Assembly: GCF_016798325.1 (NCBI RefSeq)
Contig: NZ_JAERVO010000002.1
Coordinates: forward strand, 310,001-374,000
Origin: Marinobacter mangrovi
Lineage (GTDB): Bacteria; Pseudomonadota; Gammaproteobacteria; Pseudomonadales; Oleiphilaceae
Direction of reading: 5' to 3'
Length of the DNA stretch: 64,000 nt
In this document: one piece after another, positions 1 through 8,111 of the stretch
Layout: each line of letters starts with the position of its first letter
Position numbering within the stretch: the stretch's first letter is position 1
Translations under genes and position numbers: made by a program
Notes under the pieces: generated by a model
What the model was told of the DNA's origin: nothing
The model's input: the letters and a program-made list of their open reading frames with translations, nothing else
Database searches by the model: none

Positions 1-1740
1 ATCATGCAGATCGATCCGTACTTCCTGGAGCGGATCGAGGTGGTGAAGGGGCCGTCGTCCGTCCTGTACGGTCGTGCGGCGCCGGGCGGCATCGTGGCCC
101 TGACCAGCAAGAAGCCCCTGTTCGAATCTCACTATCAGGTCCAGGCGGGCGTGGGGACGCAGGGGGAGGCCAGTCTCGGCTTCGATATTGGCAGTGAAGT
201 CGGGGACTCGGGCAATGCGGCCTATCGACTGGTGGGGCGCGTCTATCACTCGGACACCCAGTGGGACAAGGTCCAGGAAGAGCACTACACGCTGGCGCCG
301 TCACTGACGCTGGATCTCAGTGATGCCACCACCCTGACGCTGATGGCCTACCTGCAGAAAGACCCGGAAGGCGGCTTTTATGGCGGCTTCCCGGCGGATG
401 GCACCCTCTACAGTCATAACGGCCAGAAGATCCCGACCGATTTCTACGACGGCGAACCGGCCTACGAAGAGTTTGATCGCGAACAGGCGATGATCGGCTA
501 TCAGCTCGAACACCGTTTCAACGACGTCTGGTCCGCTCGTCAGAATTTTCGCTATCTGAACAGCAAGGTGGATTATGGACAGGTCTACAACTCAGGCGTC
601 TGGTCCGGCGATGAGCTGCCCCGGACCTATTTTGGCGCCGACGAAGAGCTCAATGCCCTGGCCATCGATAACCAGTTGATCGCGGAGTTCGGGTGGGGCG
701 CAACCGATCATACCGTCCTCACCGGGCTGGACTACCAGAAGCGCGACACCGATGCCGACTGGTCCTACGGTTCCGGATTCGCCGCCATCAATCCGTTTGA
801 CCCGGTCTATGGCAGTTCCGGCACCGTCGTACCCTATCAGGACAACGATCGGGAGCTGGAGCAGACCGGCGTCTACCTGCAGGATCAGGTTGCCCTGGAT
901 CATTGGCGTGTGACACTGGGCGGTCGCTACGACTGGGTGGACATCGACAACACGAGCGACTACCTCCTGACCGGTTCATCCACGCGCCAGAGCAAGGACG
1001 ACGAGCAATTCAGTGGCCGTGCGGCCCTGATGTACCTGTTCGATAACGGTGTTGCGCCGTACGTCAGCTACTCCGAATCGTTCAGCCCGAGCGCGAACCT
1101 GGATGAGAATGGTGATCTGCTCGACGCGACCGAAGCGGAGCAGTATGAGCTTGGCCTCAAGTACCAACCGGTCGGTACGGCGGATCGCTACAGCGTTGCC
1201 GTGTTCCAGATTGACCAGGACAATGTGGCCAACCTGATCCAGACCGAAGGCAACAACCCCAGCTATTACCGTCCGATCGGCAAGGTTCGGTCACAAGGGC
1301 TGGAGCTGGAGGCCGCGACACGGGTTACCCAAAACGTCACGCTTCAGGCCAGCTACACCTACACCGACGTGGAAGTGCAGAAATCCACGACGGGCACGGA
1401 AGGCAAGACACCGGTCGCTACGCCGGAACACATGGCTTCTGCCTGGGGTTCCTACGAATTCCTGGACGGTGTGCTGAACAGTCTCAGGACCGGGTTGGGT
1501 GTCCGTTACATCGGCACCAGCTGGGCCAACGAGTCCAACACCCTGAAAGTGCCGCACTACACGGTGGTGGATGCCAGCATCAAGTATGATCTGGCGAACG
1601 TCGGACTCAAGGGCGTAACGGCGCAACTGAACGCCAATAACCTGTTCGACAAGGACTATGTGGGGGCCTGCTACAGCGAGTATCGCTGCTATTACGGCGC
1701 CGAGCGCAGCGTCAAAGCCACCGTAACCTACGATTTCTAA
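1..1740 (+). CDS. TonB-dependent siderophore receptor (5' truncated by window edge)
   Basis: Outer-membrane TonB-dependent receptor that would import a ferric siderophore. The reading frame is open from base 1, so only the end of the plug domain and the whole beta-barrel are present (about 578 residues from the first Met). The typical plug motif RIEVVKGPSSVLYGRAAPGG lies near the start. The barrel has many alternating aromatic strands and ends in the terminal Phe (VTYDF) that the BAM machinery recognises. FhuA/FpvA-like siderophore receptors share this layout. The substrate cannot be read from the sequence. The signal peptide, TonB box and any Fur site lie upstream of the window. Confidence 0.93.
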   Translation: MMQIDPYFLERIEVVKGPSSVLYGRAAPGGIVALTSKKPLFESHYQVQAGVGTQGEASLGFDIGSEVGDSGNAAYRLVGRVYHSDTQWDKVQEEHYTLAPSLTLDLSDATTLTLMAYLQKDPEGGFYGGFPADGTLYSHNGQKIPTDFYDGEPAYEEFDREQAMIGYQLEHRFNDVWSARQNFRYLNSKVDYGQVYNSGVWSGDELPRTYFGADEELNALAIDNQLIAEFGWGATDHTVLTGLDYQKRDTDADWSYGSGFAAINPFDPVYGSSGTVVPYQDNDRELEQTGVYLQDQVALDHWRVTLGGRYDWVDIDNTSDYLLTGSSTRQSKDDEQFSGRAALMYLFDNGVAPYVSYSESFSPSANLDENGDLLDATEAEQYELGLKYQPVGTADRYSVAVFQIDQDNVANLIQTEGNNPSYYRPIGKVRSQGLELEAATRVTQNVTLQASYTYTDVEVQKSTTGTEGKTPVATPEHMASAWGSYEFLDGVLNSLRTGLGVRYIGTSWANESNTLKVPHYTVVDASIKYDLANVGLKGVTAQLNANNLFDKDYVGACYSEYRCYYGAERSVKATVTYDF

Positions 1741-1902
1741 TTCCGTCCAACTCAGGGCCGGGCAACGGACTGTCCGGCCAGCCGATCCCGCTGCCAACCG
1801 GCTTGCAATTTCCCCGCAAAAACCCAACGCTGTACTCAGGGACAAACGATATCCACTTATAAACCTGTCGAGCCCTCCCCGTTTGGGGGCAAGGAGTTCA
1901 GC

Positions 1903-2457
1903 ATGGTTGGTTCCAACGATTCGGCATTGCTCCTGGTCGATATCCAGAACGATTTCTGCTCCGGCGGCAGCCTGGCGGTTCCCGGTAGCCAGGAGATCTT
2001 TCCCGTCGTCAACGCGGCCATTACCGACGCCCAGGACAAGCACTGGCCCATCATCGCCTCCCGCGACTGGCATCCGGTGGACCATTGCAGCTTCAATCAC
2101 CGCGGCGGCCCGTGGCCGGTGCACTGCGTGCAGGACACTCACGGTGCGGCTTTCCACCACGAGCTGGATTTGCCGGCCACGGCCATTCGCGTCAGCAAGG
2201 GCACGGCTTTCGAGACCGACGCCTACTCCGCCTTCGATGGCACCCAGCTTGAGCAGTTTCTGGCACGTCGTGGCATCAAGCACCTGCAGGTGATGGGGCT
2301 GGCACTGGACGTGTGTGTACGGGCGACCGTGCAAGATGCGCTGCGGCTGGGGTTTGGCGTGGAGTTGCTGGCGGCAGGCACCCGCGCGGTGGAATCCGGC
2401 CAGACCGACGATGTCCTGGATCAATTGGCGGAGGCCGGAGCCAGCGTGAGCCGCTGA
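1903..2457 (+). CDS. pncA: Nicotinamidase (NAD salvage)
   Basis: Cytosolic enzyme that hydrolyses nicotinamide to nicotinate and ammonia. It is an isochorismatase-fold protein of 184 residues with the expected catalytic triad: Asp13 (LLLVDIQNDF), Lys99 (VSKGT) and Cys138 (GLALDVCVRAT). The metal ligands Asp55, His57 and His61 sit in RDWHPVDH. The ATG follows an AAGGAG ribosome site at 6 bases. The next gene, 76 bases downstream on the same strand, uses the product, so the two form a salvage pair. Pyrazinamidase activity is expected of the family but was not tested. Confidence 0.95.
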   Translation: MVGSNDSALLLVDIQNDFCSGGSLAVPGSQEIFPVVNAAITDAQDKHWPIIASRDWHPVDHCSFNHRGGPWPVHCVQDTHGAAFHHELDLPATAIRVSKGTAFETDAYSAFDGTQLEQFLARRGIKHLQVMGLALDVCVRATVQDALRLGFGVELLAAGTRAVESGQTDDVLDQLAEAGASVSR

Positions 2458-2533
2458 TTCGCTTCTGATACCCCATCCAATCGACAAAGCGACTGACAGA
2501 CACACCCGACACCGGACCCGGAGGAACACGTTT

Positions 2534-3892
2534 ATGGTCGAAGAGAAAGACCTGGCATTGCTGGTTGACCTGTACGAGTTGACCATGGCCCAGGCCTACT
2601 GGGCGGAATCCATGAACGACACCGCCGTTTTCAGCCTCTTCTTCCGTAAGCTGCCGCCGCATCGCAATTTCATGCTGGCCTGTGGACAGCAGCACATCGC
2701 CCACATCATCGAATCCCTGCGTTTTTCACAGGAACACATCGACCGCCTGCGCCGTCTGGATCGTTTCGACAACGACTTCCTGGACTGGCTGCGCCGGTTC
2801 CGTTTCACCGGTTCGATCCATGCCTTGTCGGAGGGAACGCCGGTGTTTCCACAGGAGCCGCTGCTGGAAATCGAGGCGCCCATTGCCGAGGCCCAGTTAC
2901 TGGAAACCCTGGTAATGAACTACGTGCATCTGGAAACGGTGCTCGCGTCCAAGGCCGCTCGCCTGACCCTCGCCGCCAATGGCAAGCCGGTGATCGATTT
3001 CGGCACCCGCCGAATGCACGGCACAGATGCCGCTTACCGGGGCATCCGCGCGTTCCGGATGGGAGGCCTGTCCGGCACCAGCAACGTGCTGGCCGGCCTG
3101 GATTTCGACCTGCCCATCCGCGGCACCATGGCGCACAGTTTCGTTCAGGCCTGTGGTGACGAGATGGCGGCCTTTCGCACCTACGCCCGCTTGTATCCGG
3201 GGACAACGCTGCTGGTGGACACCTACGACACAGAAAGGGCCGTCGCCGACATTATCGACTGGCTGAAAGCCGAGCCGGAGGTGGACATCGGCGCCATCCG
3301 GCTGGATTCCGGCGACATGGCGGAGATGGCCATTCGCTGTCGCCGGATGCTGGACGACGCCGGGCTGACGCAGATCCGCATCCTGGCCAGCGGCGGGCTG
3401 GACGAATACAGGATCGATGACTATCGCCGCAACGATGTGCCCCTGGATGGCTTCGGGGTTGGCACCGCCGTAGGCGTGTCCAACGATGCCCCGACGCTGG
3501 AGCTGGCCTACAAACTGACCGAATACGCCGGCAAGCCGCGCATGAAGAACTCGCCGGGCAAGCAATCCTACCCCGGGCGCAAGCAGGTCTATCGTCGCCA
3601 GGACGCCGATGGCCGGTATCTCGGAGACCACATTACCCACCGTGAGGAAGCGGCTGACGGCACACCGTTGCTCGTCCCCACCATGCGGGCCGGCCGCGCC
3701 ATCGTGGACGCGATCCGGCCGCTGGCGGAGGCCGCCGAATACTGTCGCGATGCGGTTGCGGCCCTGCCGCCGGCCCAGCGTGCGCTGGAGGACGCCGAGC
3801 CCTATCCGGTGGTCATCAGCGACCGCCTCAGGGATCTTCAGTCCCATACCCTGCAACAGGTGCGGCCGCACCCGCCGGCCTCCGATCAGTGA
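2534..3892 (+). CDS. pncB: Nicotinate phosphoribosyltransferase
   Basis: Cytosolic enzyme joining nicotinate to PRPP to give nicotinate mononucleotide, the entry step of the Preiss-Handler route. It has 452 residues, usual for the family. Family signatures are visible: DFGTRRMHG near residue 155, the MAHSF segment, RLDSGDMAEM and FGVGTAVGVSND (phosphate binding), and a basic GKQSYPGRKQVYR segment toward the C terminus. The ATG follows GGAGGAACACGTTT. Its position just after pncA supports a nicotinamide-to-NAD salvage operon. No regulator is visible next to it. Confidence 0.95.
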   Translation: MVEEKDLALLVDLYELTMAQAYWAESMNDTAVFSLFFRKLPPHRNFMLACGQQHIAHIIESLRFSQEHIDRLRRLDRFDNDFLDWLRRFRFTGSIHALSEGTPVFPQEPLLEIEAPIAEAQLLETLVMNYVHLETVLASKAARLTLAANGKPVIDFGTRRMHGTDAAYRGIRAFRMGGLSGTSNVLAGLDFDLPIRGTMAHSFVQACGDEMAAFRTYARLYPGTTLLVDTYDTERAVADIIDWLKAEPEVDIGAIRLDSGDMAEMAIRCRRMLDDAGLTQIRILASGGLDEYRIDDYRRNDVPLDGFGVGTAVGVSNDAPTLELAYKLTEYAGKPRMKNSPGKQSYPGRKQVYRRQDADGRYLGDHITHREEAADGTPLLVPTMRAGRAIVDAIRPLAEAAEYCRDAVAALPPAQRALEDAEPYPVVISDRLRDLQSHTLQQVRPHPPASDQ

Positions 3893-3910
3893 CCCGGAAT
3901 TGATGGGGCG

Positions 3911-4186
3911 TCAGGCGCTCTGGCGGATGCCCGTCAGGGCCTGCTCCGGGCTTCGCAGGGAACACACCGTGTGCAGCTTCTCGATCTGGCGCCGCAGCAT
4001 GTCGATGGAGCGCTGGCCGCTGAGCACCATGTCGATGGCCAGACCGTCGGCGTCGGTGCGCACCTGCATTTCCTCGATCCGGAAGCCCCGAATGCGGGCC
4101 ACCTGGCACAGGCGCTCCAGCGCGGCCGGTTCCGGCTGCATGCGGCAGGAGAGGGTATGGGTCGTGTGATCGGCTGAGGCGGTCAT
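3911..4186 (-). CDS. ilvM: Acetolactate synthase small (ACT-domain) regulatory subunit
   Basis: Small ACT-domain subunit (91 residues) of acetohydroxyacid synthase. It pairs with the large subunit encoded just upstream and modulates its activity or feedback inhibition. The short single-ACT form resembles enterobacterial IlvM rather than the roughly 160-residue IlvH. Residues 10-75 show the ACT pattern of strand-helix-strand (LSCRMQPEPAALERLCQVAR, then a strand and DMVLSGQRS). The ATG overlaps the ilvG stop in an ATGA arrangement, which indicates translational coupling. Convergent pncB ends 18 bases away. Confidence 0.85.
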   Translation of the reverse strand: MTASADHTTHTLSCRMQPEPAALERLCQVARIRGFRIEEMQVRTDADGLAIDMVLSGQRSIDMLRRQIEKLHTVCSLRSPEQALTGIRQSA

Positions 4187-5904
4187 GCTGCACTTTCCTT
4201 GTTTTTCGCGGTGGTTGAGGTTGGGCGCTGGCTCTCGTCCAGCATGTCCCGGTTGGAGGCACCGGGTTTGACGATGGGCCAGACGTTTTCCGAGCGATCG
4301 ATGCTGACATGCAGGAGCATCGGCCCGTCGTAGGCCAGGATAGTCTGGATGCCCCGGCGAACCTGATCGGTGCGCTGGATGGCCAGGGTCGGGATATCGA
4401 AGGCCCGGGCCAGGGCCAGGAAGTCCGGGTTGTCGTCCAGGTTGATCTGGCTTTCCCGGTTCTCGTAGAACAGTTCCTGCTGCTGACGGACCATGCCCAG
4501 GCACTGGTTATCCATGATGATCAGCTTGATGGGCAGACGATGGCGGCGAATGGTGGCCAGCTCCTGGGCGTTCATCATGAAGGACCCGTCGCCGGTGACG
4601 TTGATGACCGGTCGGTCCGGGAACGCAAACTGGGCGCCGATGGCGGCCGGCAACCCGAAACCCATGGTGCCGAGACCGCCACTGCTCAAGTGGTTGCGGG
4701 GGTGATCGAAACGACAGTATTGCGCCACCCACATCTGGTGCTGGCCCACATCGCAGGCGACGATCGCATCCCGCGGGGCAATATCGGTCAACTGGCGCAT
4801 GAATTCGGGACCGGAAATCGGCGCATGCGGGTCTTCGTTGATGGCCGCCTGGAAGCCCTGGGTCTTGCGCCAGGTGGCGCACTGCTGGCGCCAGTTCTCG
4901 ATGGTCAGAGGCTGGCGGACCAACGCGTCGGCCATGCCGTTCAGGATGGCGCCCAGCTCGCCGCGAATGGCCAGGTCCGCGGCCCGGAGCTTGCCGAATT
5001 CGGCCGCGTCCGTATCGATATGGATGACTTTGGCGTTGGGTGCGAAGGTCGATACCGCACCGGTGGCCCGGTCATCCAGCCGGGCCCCGACGACCATCAG
5101 CAGGTCGCAGGTGTCGACGGCCATGTTGGCTGCCTTCGAGCCGTGCAGGCCGAGCATGCCCATCTGGTCCGCGTTGTCGTAGCCCGGGTTGCCGATGCCC
5201 TTGAGTGTGACGACGTTGGGCAGGCGCGACGCTTTCGCAAACCGTCGAAAGGCCGATTCGGCATGGGCCAGGCTAACGCCGCCACCGCTGTAGAGCAGCG
5301 GCATGTTAGCCTCGCGCAGCATGGCGAGCGCTTCGTCGATCTCCGCCGTCGGGTCCGGCAGTGGGGTGGCGGTGGTCGGCGCCGGGGCTGTCGGCTCGCC
5401 GATATCGGTCAGCAGGATGTCCTTGGGAATATCGATCCAGACCGGACCCGGCCGACCGGACTCGGCCAGTTGCAGGGCTTCTTCCATGATCGCCGGCAGG
5501 TCGGACGCCTCGGTCACCAGGTAGCTGTGCTTGACGATGCCCAGCGTCATGCCGAGCACGTCCGTCTCCTGGAACGCATCGGTGCCGATCAGGCTGGAGG
5601 GCACCTGGCCGGTGATGACCAGCATCGGGATCGAATCCCGATGGGCGTTGGCCACACCGGTGATCAGGTTGGTGGCGCCGGGGCCGGAGGTGGCAATGCA
5701 CACGCCGGTGCGGCCGCTGGCCCGGGCGTAGCCGTCGGCGGCCAGGGCACAGGCCTGTTCATGCCGGCAGAGCACATGCTCGACACCCACATCCTCGGCG
5801 ACCAGTGCGTCGTACAGCGGCATGATGCAGCCGCCGGGATAGCCGAATACGGTGTCGATCTGGTGACGCTGGAGCGCGTCGAGTATGTGCTGTGCGGCGT
5901 TCAC
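4183..5904 (-). CDS. ilvG: Acetolactate synthase large (catalytic) subunit
   Basis: Thiamine-diphosphate enzyme that condenses pyruvate with a second pyruvate or with 2-oxobutyrate, the first committed step to valine, leucine and isoleucine. It has 573 residues in the usual three-domain order. The N-terminal PYR domain carries YPGGCIMPLYDAL and the catalytic Glu region RHEQACALAADGYAR. A central FAD-binding domain follows. The C-terminal PP domain carries the ThDP motif GDGSFMMNAQELATI. The start is a GTG preceded by AAGGAAG. The gene sits behind an attenuator and leader peptide (5937-6090), so it should be shut down when branched-chain aminoacyl-tRNA is plentiful. Coupled to ilvM downstream. 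Confidence 0.95.
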   Translation of the reverse strand: MNAAQHILDALQRHQIDTVFGYPGGCIMPLYDALVAEDVGVEHVLCRHEQACALAADGYARASGRTGVCIATSGPGATNLITGVANAHRDSIPMLVITGQVPSSLIGTDAFQETDVLGMTLGIVKHSYLVTEASDLPAIMEEALQLAESGRPGPVWIDIPKDILLTDIGEPTAPAPTTATPLPDPTAEIDEALAMLREANMPLLYSGGGVSLAHAESAFRRFAKASRLPNVVTLKGIGNPGYDNADQMGMLGLHGSKAANMAVDTCDLLMVVGARLDDRATGAVSTFAPNAKVIHIDTDAAEFGKLRAADLAIRGELGAILNGMADALVRQPLTIENWRQQCATWRKTQGFQAAINEDPHAPISGPEFMRQLTDIAPRDAIVACDVGQHQMWVAQYCRFDHPRNHLSSGGLGTMGFGLPAAIGAQFAFPDRPVINVTGDGSFMMNAQELATIRRHRLPIKLIIMDNQCLGMVRQQQELFYENRESQINLDDNPDFLALARAFDIPTLAIQRTDQVRRGIQTILAYDGPMLLHVSIDRSENVWPIVKPGASNRDMLDESQRPTSTTAKNKESAA

Positions 5905-5936
5905 GTTCGTCTTCCTTCTTTCAGTTTTTCGAAGCC

Positions 5937-5976
5937 AAAAAAAAGCCCCCGGGACCTTTCGGTGCCGGGGGCTTTC
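5937..5976 (-). terminator. ilvGM attenuator terminator
   Basis: On the minus strand the RNA forms a stem of about 15 bp (one mismatch) closed by a GAAA tetraloop: GAAAGCCCCCGGCACC, loop, GGUCCCGGGGGC, followed by eight U residues. It lies between the leader peptide stop and the ilvG start, which is the place of an attenuator rather than an end-of-operon terminator. The 5' arm (5961-5976) can instead pair with 6022-6040 inside the leader reading frame. Confidence 0.9.
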
Positions 5977-6040
5977 GGTGTTCTGACTGGTTGTGGTTTA
6001 GCTCATCCTGTCATCCACGCAAAAGCCCCCGGTTGGCACC
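5961..6040 (-). promoter_or_regulatory. Antiterminator pairing of the ilv leader
   Basis: The minus-strand leader RNA carries CCGGGGGCUUU (6022-6032) preceded by GGUGCC (6035-6040). This can pair with AAAGCCCCCGGCACC (5961-5975), with only a small bulge. The second segment is also the 5' arm of the terminator, so the two structures exclude each other. The 6022-6040 segment lies just downstream of the Val run. A ribosome stalled on Val codons would leave it free to form the antiterminator, while one running to the stop would mask it. Confidence 0.75.
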
Positions 6041-6090
6041 ACGACCACCAGGACTAGCTTTACGATGACGACGACAGAATTGAAATTCAT
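5998..6090 (-). CDS. ilvL: ilv operon leader peptide (attenuation)
   Basis: A 30-residue open frame directly before the attenuator. Codons 6-18 encode SVVVIVK followed by LVLVVVV, so 9 Val, 2 Leu and 1 Ile fall in 13 codons. The same order (hydrophobic run, then Pro and a Gly-rich short tail) occurs in enterobacterial ilv leaders. The peptide is a sensor of charged Val/Leu/Ile tRNA and needs no other function. The ribosome-binding site is weak by eye. The start is the only Met before the Val run, so the assignment rests on codon content and position. Confidence 0.85.
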   Translation of the reverse strand: MNFNSVVVIVKLVLVVVVPTGGFCVDDRMS

Positions 6091-6128
6091 GGAATCAGTC
6101 TTTTGACCACAACAGTTTGATTGGCAAA

Positions 6129-6158
6129 AACATAACCTGAGGTTCTGCCTGGGAGCAA
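6129..6158 (-). promoter_or_regulatory. Candidate promoter of the ilv leader
   Basis: Minus-strand TTGCTC (-35, 6153-6158) and TATGTT (-10, 6129-6134) are separated by 18 bases and lie 40-70 bases before the ilvL start. Each hexamer matches the sigma-70 consensus at four positions. A poly-A stretch just upstream (6161-6168 region) may help. Predicted by eye only. Confidence 0.4.
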
Positions 6159-6205
6159 CCCTTTTTTTATAGAAAGGGAAAATTTGGGACATTGCGCAGA
6201 TGGCA

Positions 6206-8044
6206 TCAGGCTTTTTCAGCCCTTGGATTCTTAGGGTAGTAACGGTCCGGCAGGCGCTCGATGTGGGGGAAGAAGCGCGTGTCCTTGTAGGGCATCTTCA
6301 TGAAGCCGGACACGCCCAGCCCGGTGATCTGGTCGACGGCGGACAGAATATCGTCCAGATACCGGCGGAATTCCGCCTCCCGGTCGGGATCCAGCAGCCG
6401 GTAGTGGCTGTGGATCTTCAGGTGGCGGGGCAGGGCCTCGAAGATGATCATGCCGGTGTGGTGGATCGTGTTCAGGGCTTCCAGGGCCTGGATGATGGTG
6501 TCCGGCAGGACCAGGAACTCCTCCGGGTCCGGGCCGTCCTCGAAGTAGGAATGCACTCTCGAGTCGTCCTCGATCTCCGGGGCGGCGCTGACCTCGTAGG
6601 GCAACTGCATCTCCGGTGCAATCCGGAAGGGCTGCTCGGGATTGTCCCGGTCGACGTGCAGGGTGTCCCGGGCGTTGAACAGGCAGCTCTTGAAGATCCC
6701 CTGCCGGTAGATGGCCTGGGCCAGACTGACCATGTTGTTCACCGCCGTGACGAACGCGTCCCGCAGCGACGGATCGTGCAGGTTCAGGGACGTATCGACG
6801 TAGATACCCTCGGTTTCCCAGCGAATCGCCAGGCCGCCTTCCACCGGGTACTGACCCAGCCGGCTCACCGCGGCGAGGAACGCCTTTTCGGTTTCCCCCA
6901 TGCCCTGCATGAAGTTCTTGTAGTAGCGGTCCAGCTGCACATCGTTGACGTCGCTCAGGGTTTCCGGCGCACCTTCCTCACGCAGGAAGGCCTTGCGCGA
7001 ACTGTAGACGACCGTGTCGATCTCCCGGTCGGAGTGGCGGGTCCAGACGGGCACCATCGGGTTGGGCGGCGAATCCGGCAGGTCGATCATGACGGTGCGC
7101 GCCATCCGCGGCATTTCCCGCAGGTAGTAGTCGCCGGCCTTGCGGCGTGTGTCCGGATCCGGGTCGAGCAGGCCGTCGAGCATGCGCGCAAACTCCATCG
7201 GCAACCCCAGTGACGTAGCCGGGATCGCCCGGTGGCCGAAGCGGCAGGACTGCCCGGAGGCCAGGGCGTAGAGTGTCCCGGCGGCGCCCTGTTCGTCGAA
7301 GCGTGGGGACGACAGCCCGCCGTAGAGCTGTTCTTCGCCGATGAAGTAGACGTCTCCCAGGCGCGCGTTGGTCTGCTGGAGGTTATCGGACATCAGCTCC
7401 ATGACGTTGGCGGTGACGAACTGCTGGTTGGCGTCCAGCTGTGCGTACACGGCAGACCCCCAGTCGATCAGGGCGATGTTCTCGGTCTCGGCGTCGAAGA
7501 CGAGATTGGAAGGCTTGATGTCGCCATGGACGATGGGGCGGCCGGCGGGACCGGACTCCAGGCGCAGGTTGCGCAGGATATCGGCCAGCTGGTCGGCGAT
7601 GCGCATCACCAGGCGGGGGCGAAGACGGCCCTCGCGCAGGGACACTTCCTCCAGGTTGATCCCGGGCGCCCGTTCCATCACCAGGATGGGCTGGTTGCGG
7701 GCCCGCTGGAAGGCAATCAGTCGCGGCACACGGGGATGCTCGACCTGCTCGAGGATATAGGCTTCATCCTCAAGCCGGTCCTGCAGGTGCCGGGGCAGGT
7801 TGACGCGCGTGAACTTGAAAACGTGTTCCAGGTCACGCGCGCCTTTCAGGGCGAGTCGCCCGGAGAAGACAAACCCGTAGGCGCCCTTGCCGATCATTTC
7901 GATGTCGCGATAGCCCAACTGGCGGAGCTGGTCGGTACACAGCTCGACCCAGTCCTTCAGCTTTTTGGCATCGTCCTGGCTGAGCAGGTAGATCGACTGC
8001 TCTTCCGGGATGTAGAACTGTTGCAGTTGGGCCTGTTGCGACAT
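6206..8044 (-). CDS. Serine/threonine protein kinase-like protein
   Basis: Soluble 612-residue protein with a eukaryotic-type kinase domain in the first 310 residues. It has the glycine loop GKGAYG (52-57), a likely ATP-anchoring Lys77 in VFKFTR, and the helix-C Glu94. The catalytic loop is HGDIKPSN (173-180), with HGD in place of HRD, and the metal-binding motif is DWG (194-196) in place of DFG. All core catalytic residues are present, so it may be active. Residues from about 310 to 612 match nothing I recognise, and there is no membrane segment or PASTA repeat. It follows bkdB by 67 bases on the same strand, after a strong RNA hairpin (8061-8082), and ends 115 bases before the ilv leader. 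The substrate is unknown; control of branched-chain metabolism is only suggested by position. Confidence 0.8.
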   Translation of the reverse strand: MSQQAQLQQFYIPEEQSIYLLSQDDAKKLKDWVELCTDQLRQLGYRDIEMIGKGAYGFVFSGRLALKGARDLEHVFKFTRVNLPRHLQDRLEDEAYILEQVEHPRVPRLIAFQRARNQPILVMERAPGINLEEVSLREGRLRPRLVMRIADQLADILRNLRLESGPAGRPIVHGDIKPSNLVFDAETENIALIDWGSAVYAQLDANQQFVTANVMELMSDNLQQTNARLGDVYFIGEEQLYGGLSSPRFDEQGAAGTLYALASGQSCRFGHRAIPATSLGLPMEFARMLDGLLDPDPDTRRKAGDYYLREMPRMARTVMIDLPDSPPNPMVPVWTRHSDREIDTVVYSSRKAFLREEGAPETLSDVNDVQLDRYYKNFMQGMGETEKAFLAAVSRLGQYPVEGGLAIRWETEGIYVDTSLNLHDPSLRDAFVTAVNNMVSLAQAIYRQGIFKSCLFNARDTLHVDRDNPEQPFRIAPEMQLPYEVSAAPEIEDDSRVHSYFEDGPDPEEFLVLPDTIIQALEALNTIHHTGMIIFEALPRHLKIHSHYRLLDPDREAEFRRYLDDILSAVDQITGLGVSGFMKMPYKDTRFFPHIERLPDRYYPKNPRAEKA

Positions 8045-8060
8045 TCGGGGCTTCTCCAGC

Positions 8061-8082
8061 GCCCCGGCTCAGTGGCCGGGGC
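8061..8082 (-). promoter_or_regulatory. Perfect intercistronic hairpin between bkdB and the kinase gene
   Basis: GCCCCGGC, loop CACTGA, GCCGGGGC on the minus strand gives a perfect 8-bp all-GC stem. No U tract follows, so it is not a standard terminator. It ends only a few bases before the GGAG ribosome site of the kinase gene. It could lower kinase expression relative to bkd, or protect or terminate the bkd message. Confidence 0.65.
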
Positions 8083-8111
8083 AACACACCATCAGCGGTT
8101 ATCAGGCCTCA

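Noticed and set aside
1756-1779. GGCCGG...CCGGCC hairpin after the TonB receptor as a terminator
   Set aside because: Six-bp stem with a 12-base loop and no T tract.
1291-2586. Minus-strand frame of 431 codons across the receptor end and pncA
   Set aside because: Spans two real genes and an intergenic gap; product is not protein-like in composition.
4309-6057. Long plus-strand frame of 582 codons opposite ilvG
   Set aside because: It mirrors ilvG in GC-rich DNA and its product has Gly/Gln/His/Arg-rich low-complexity text with no domain. ilvG on the other strand is unmistakable.
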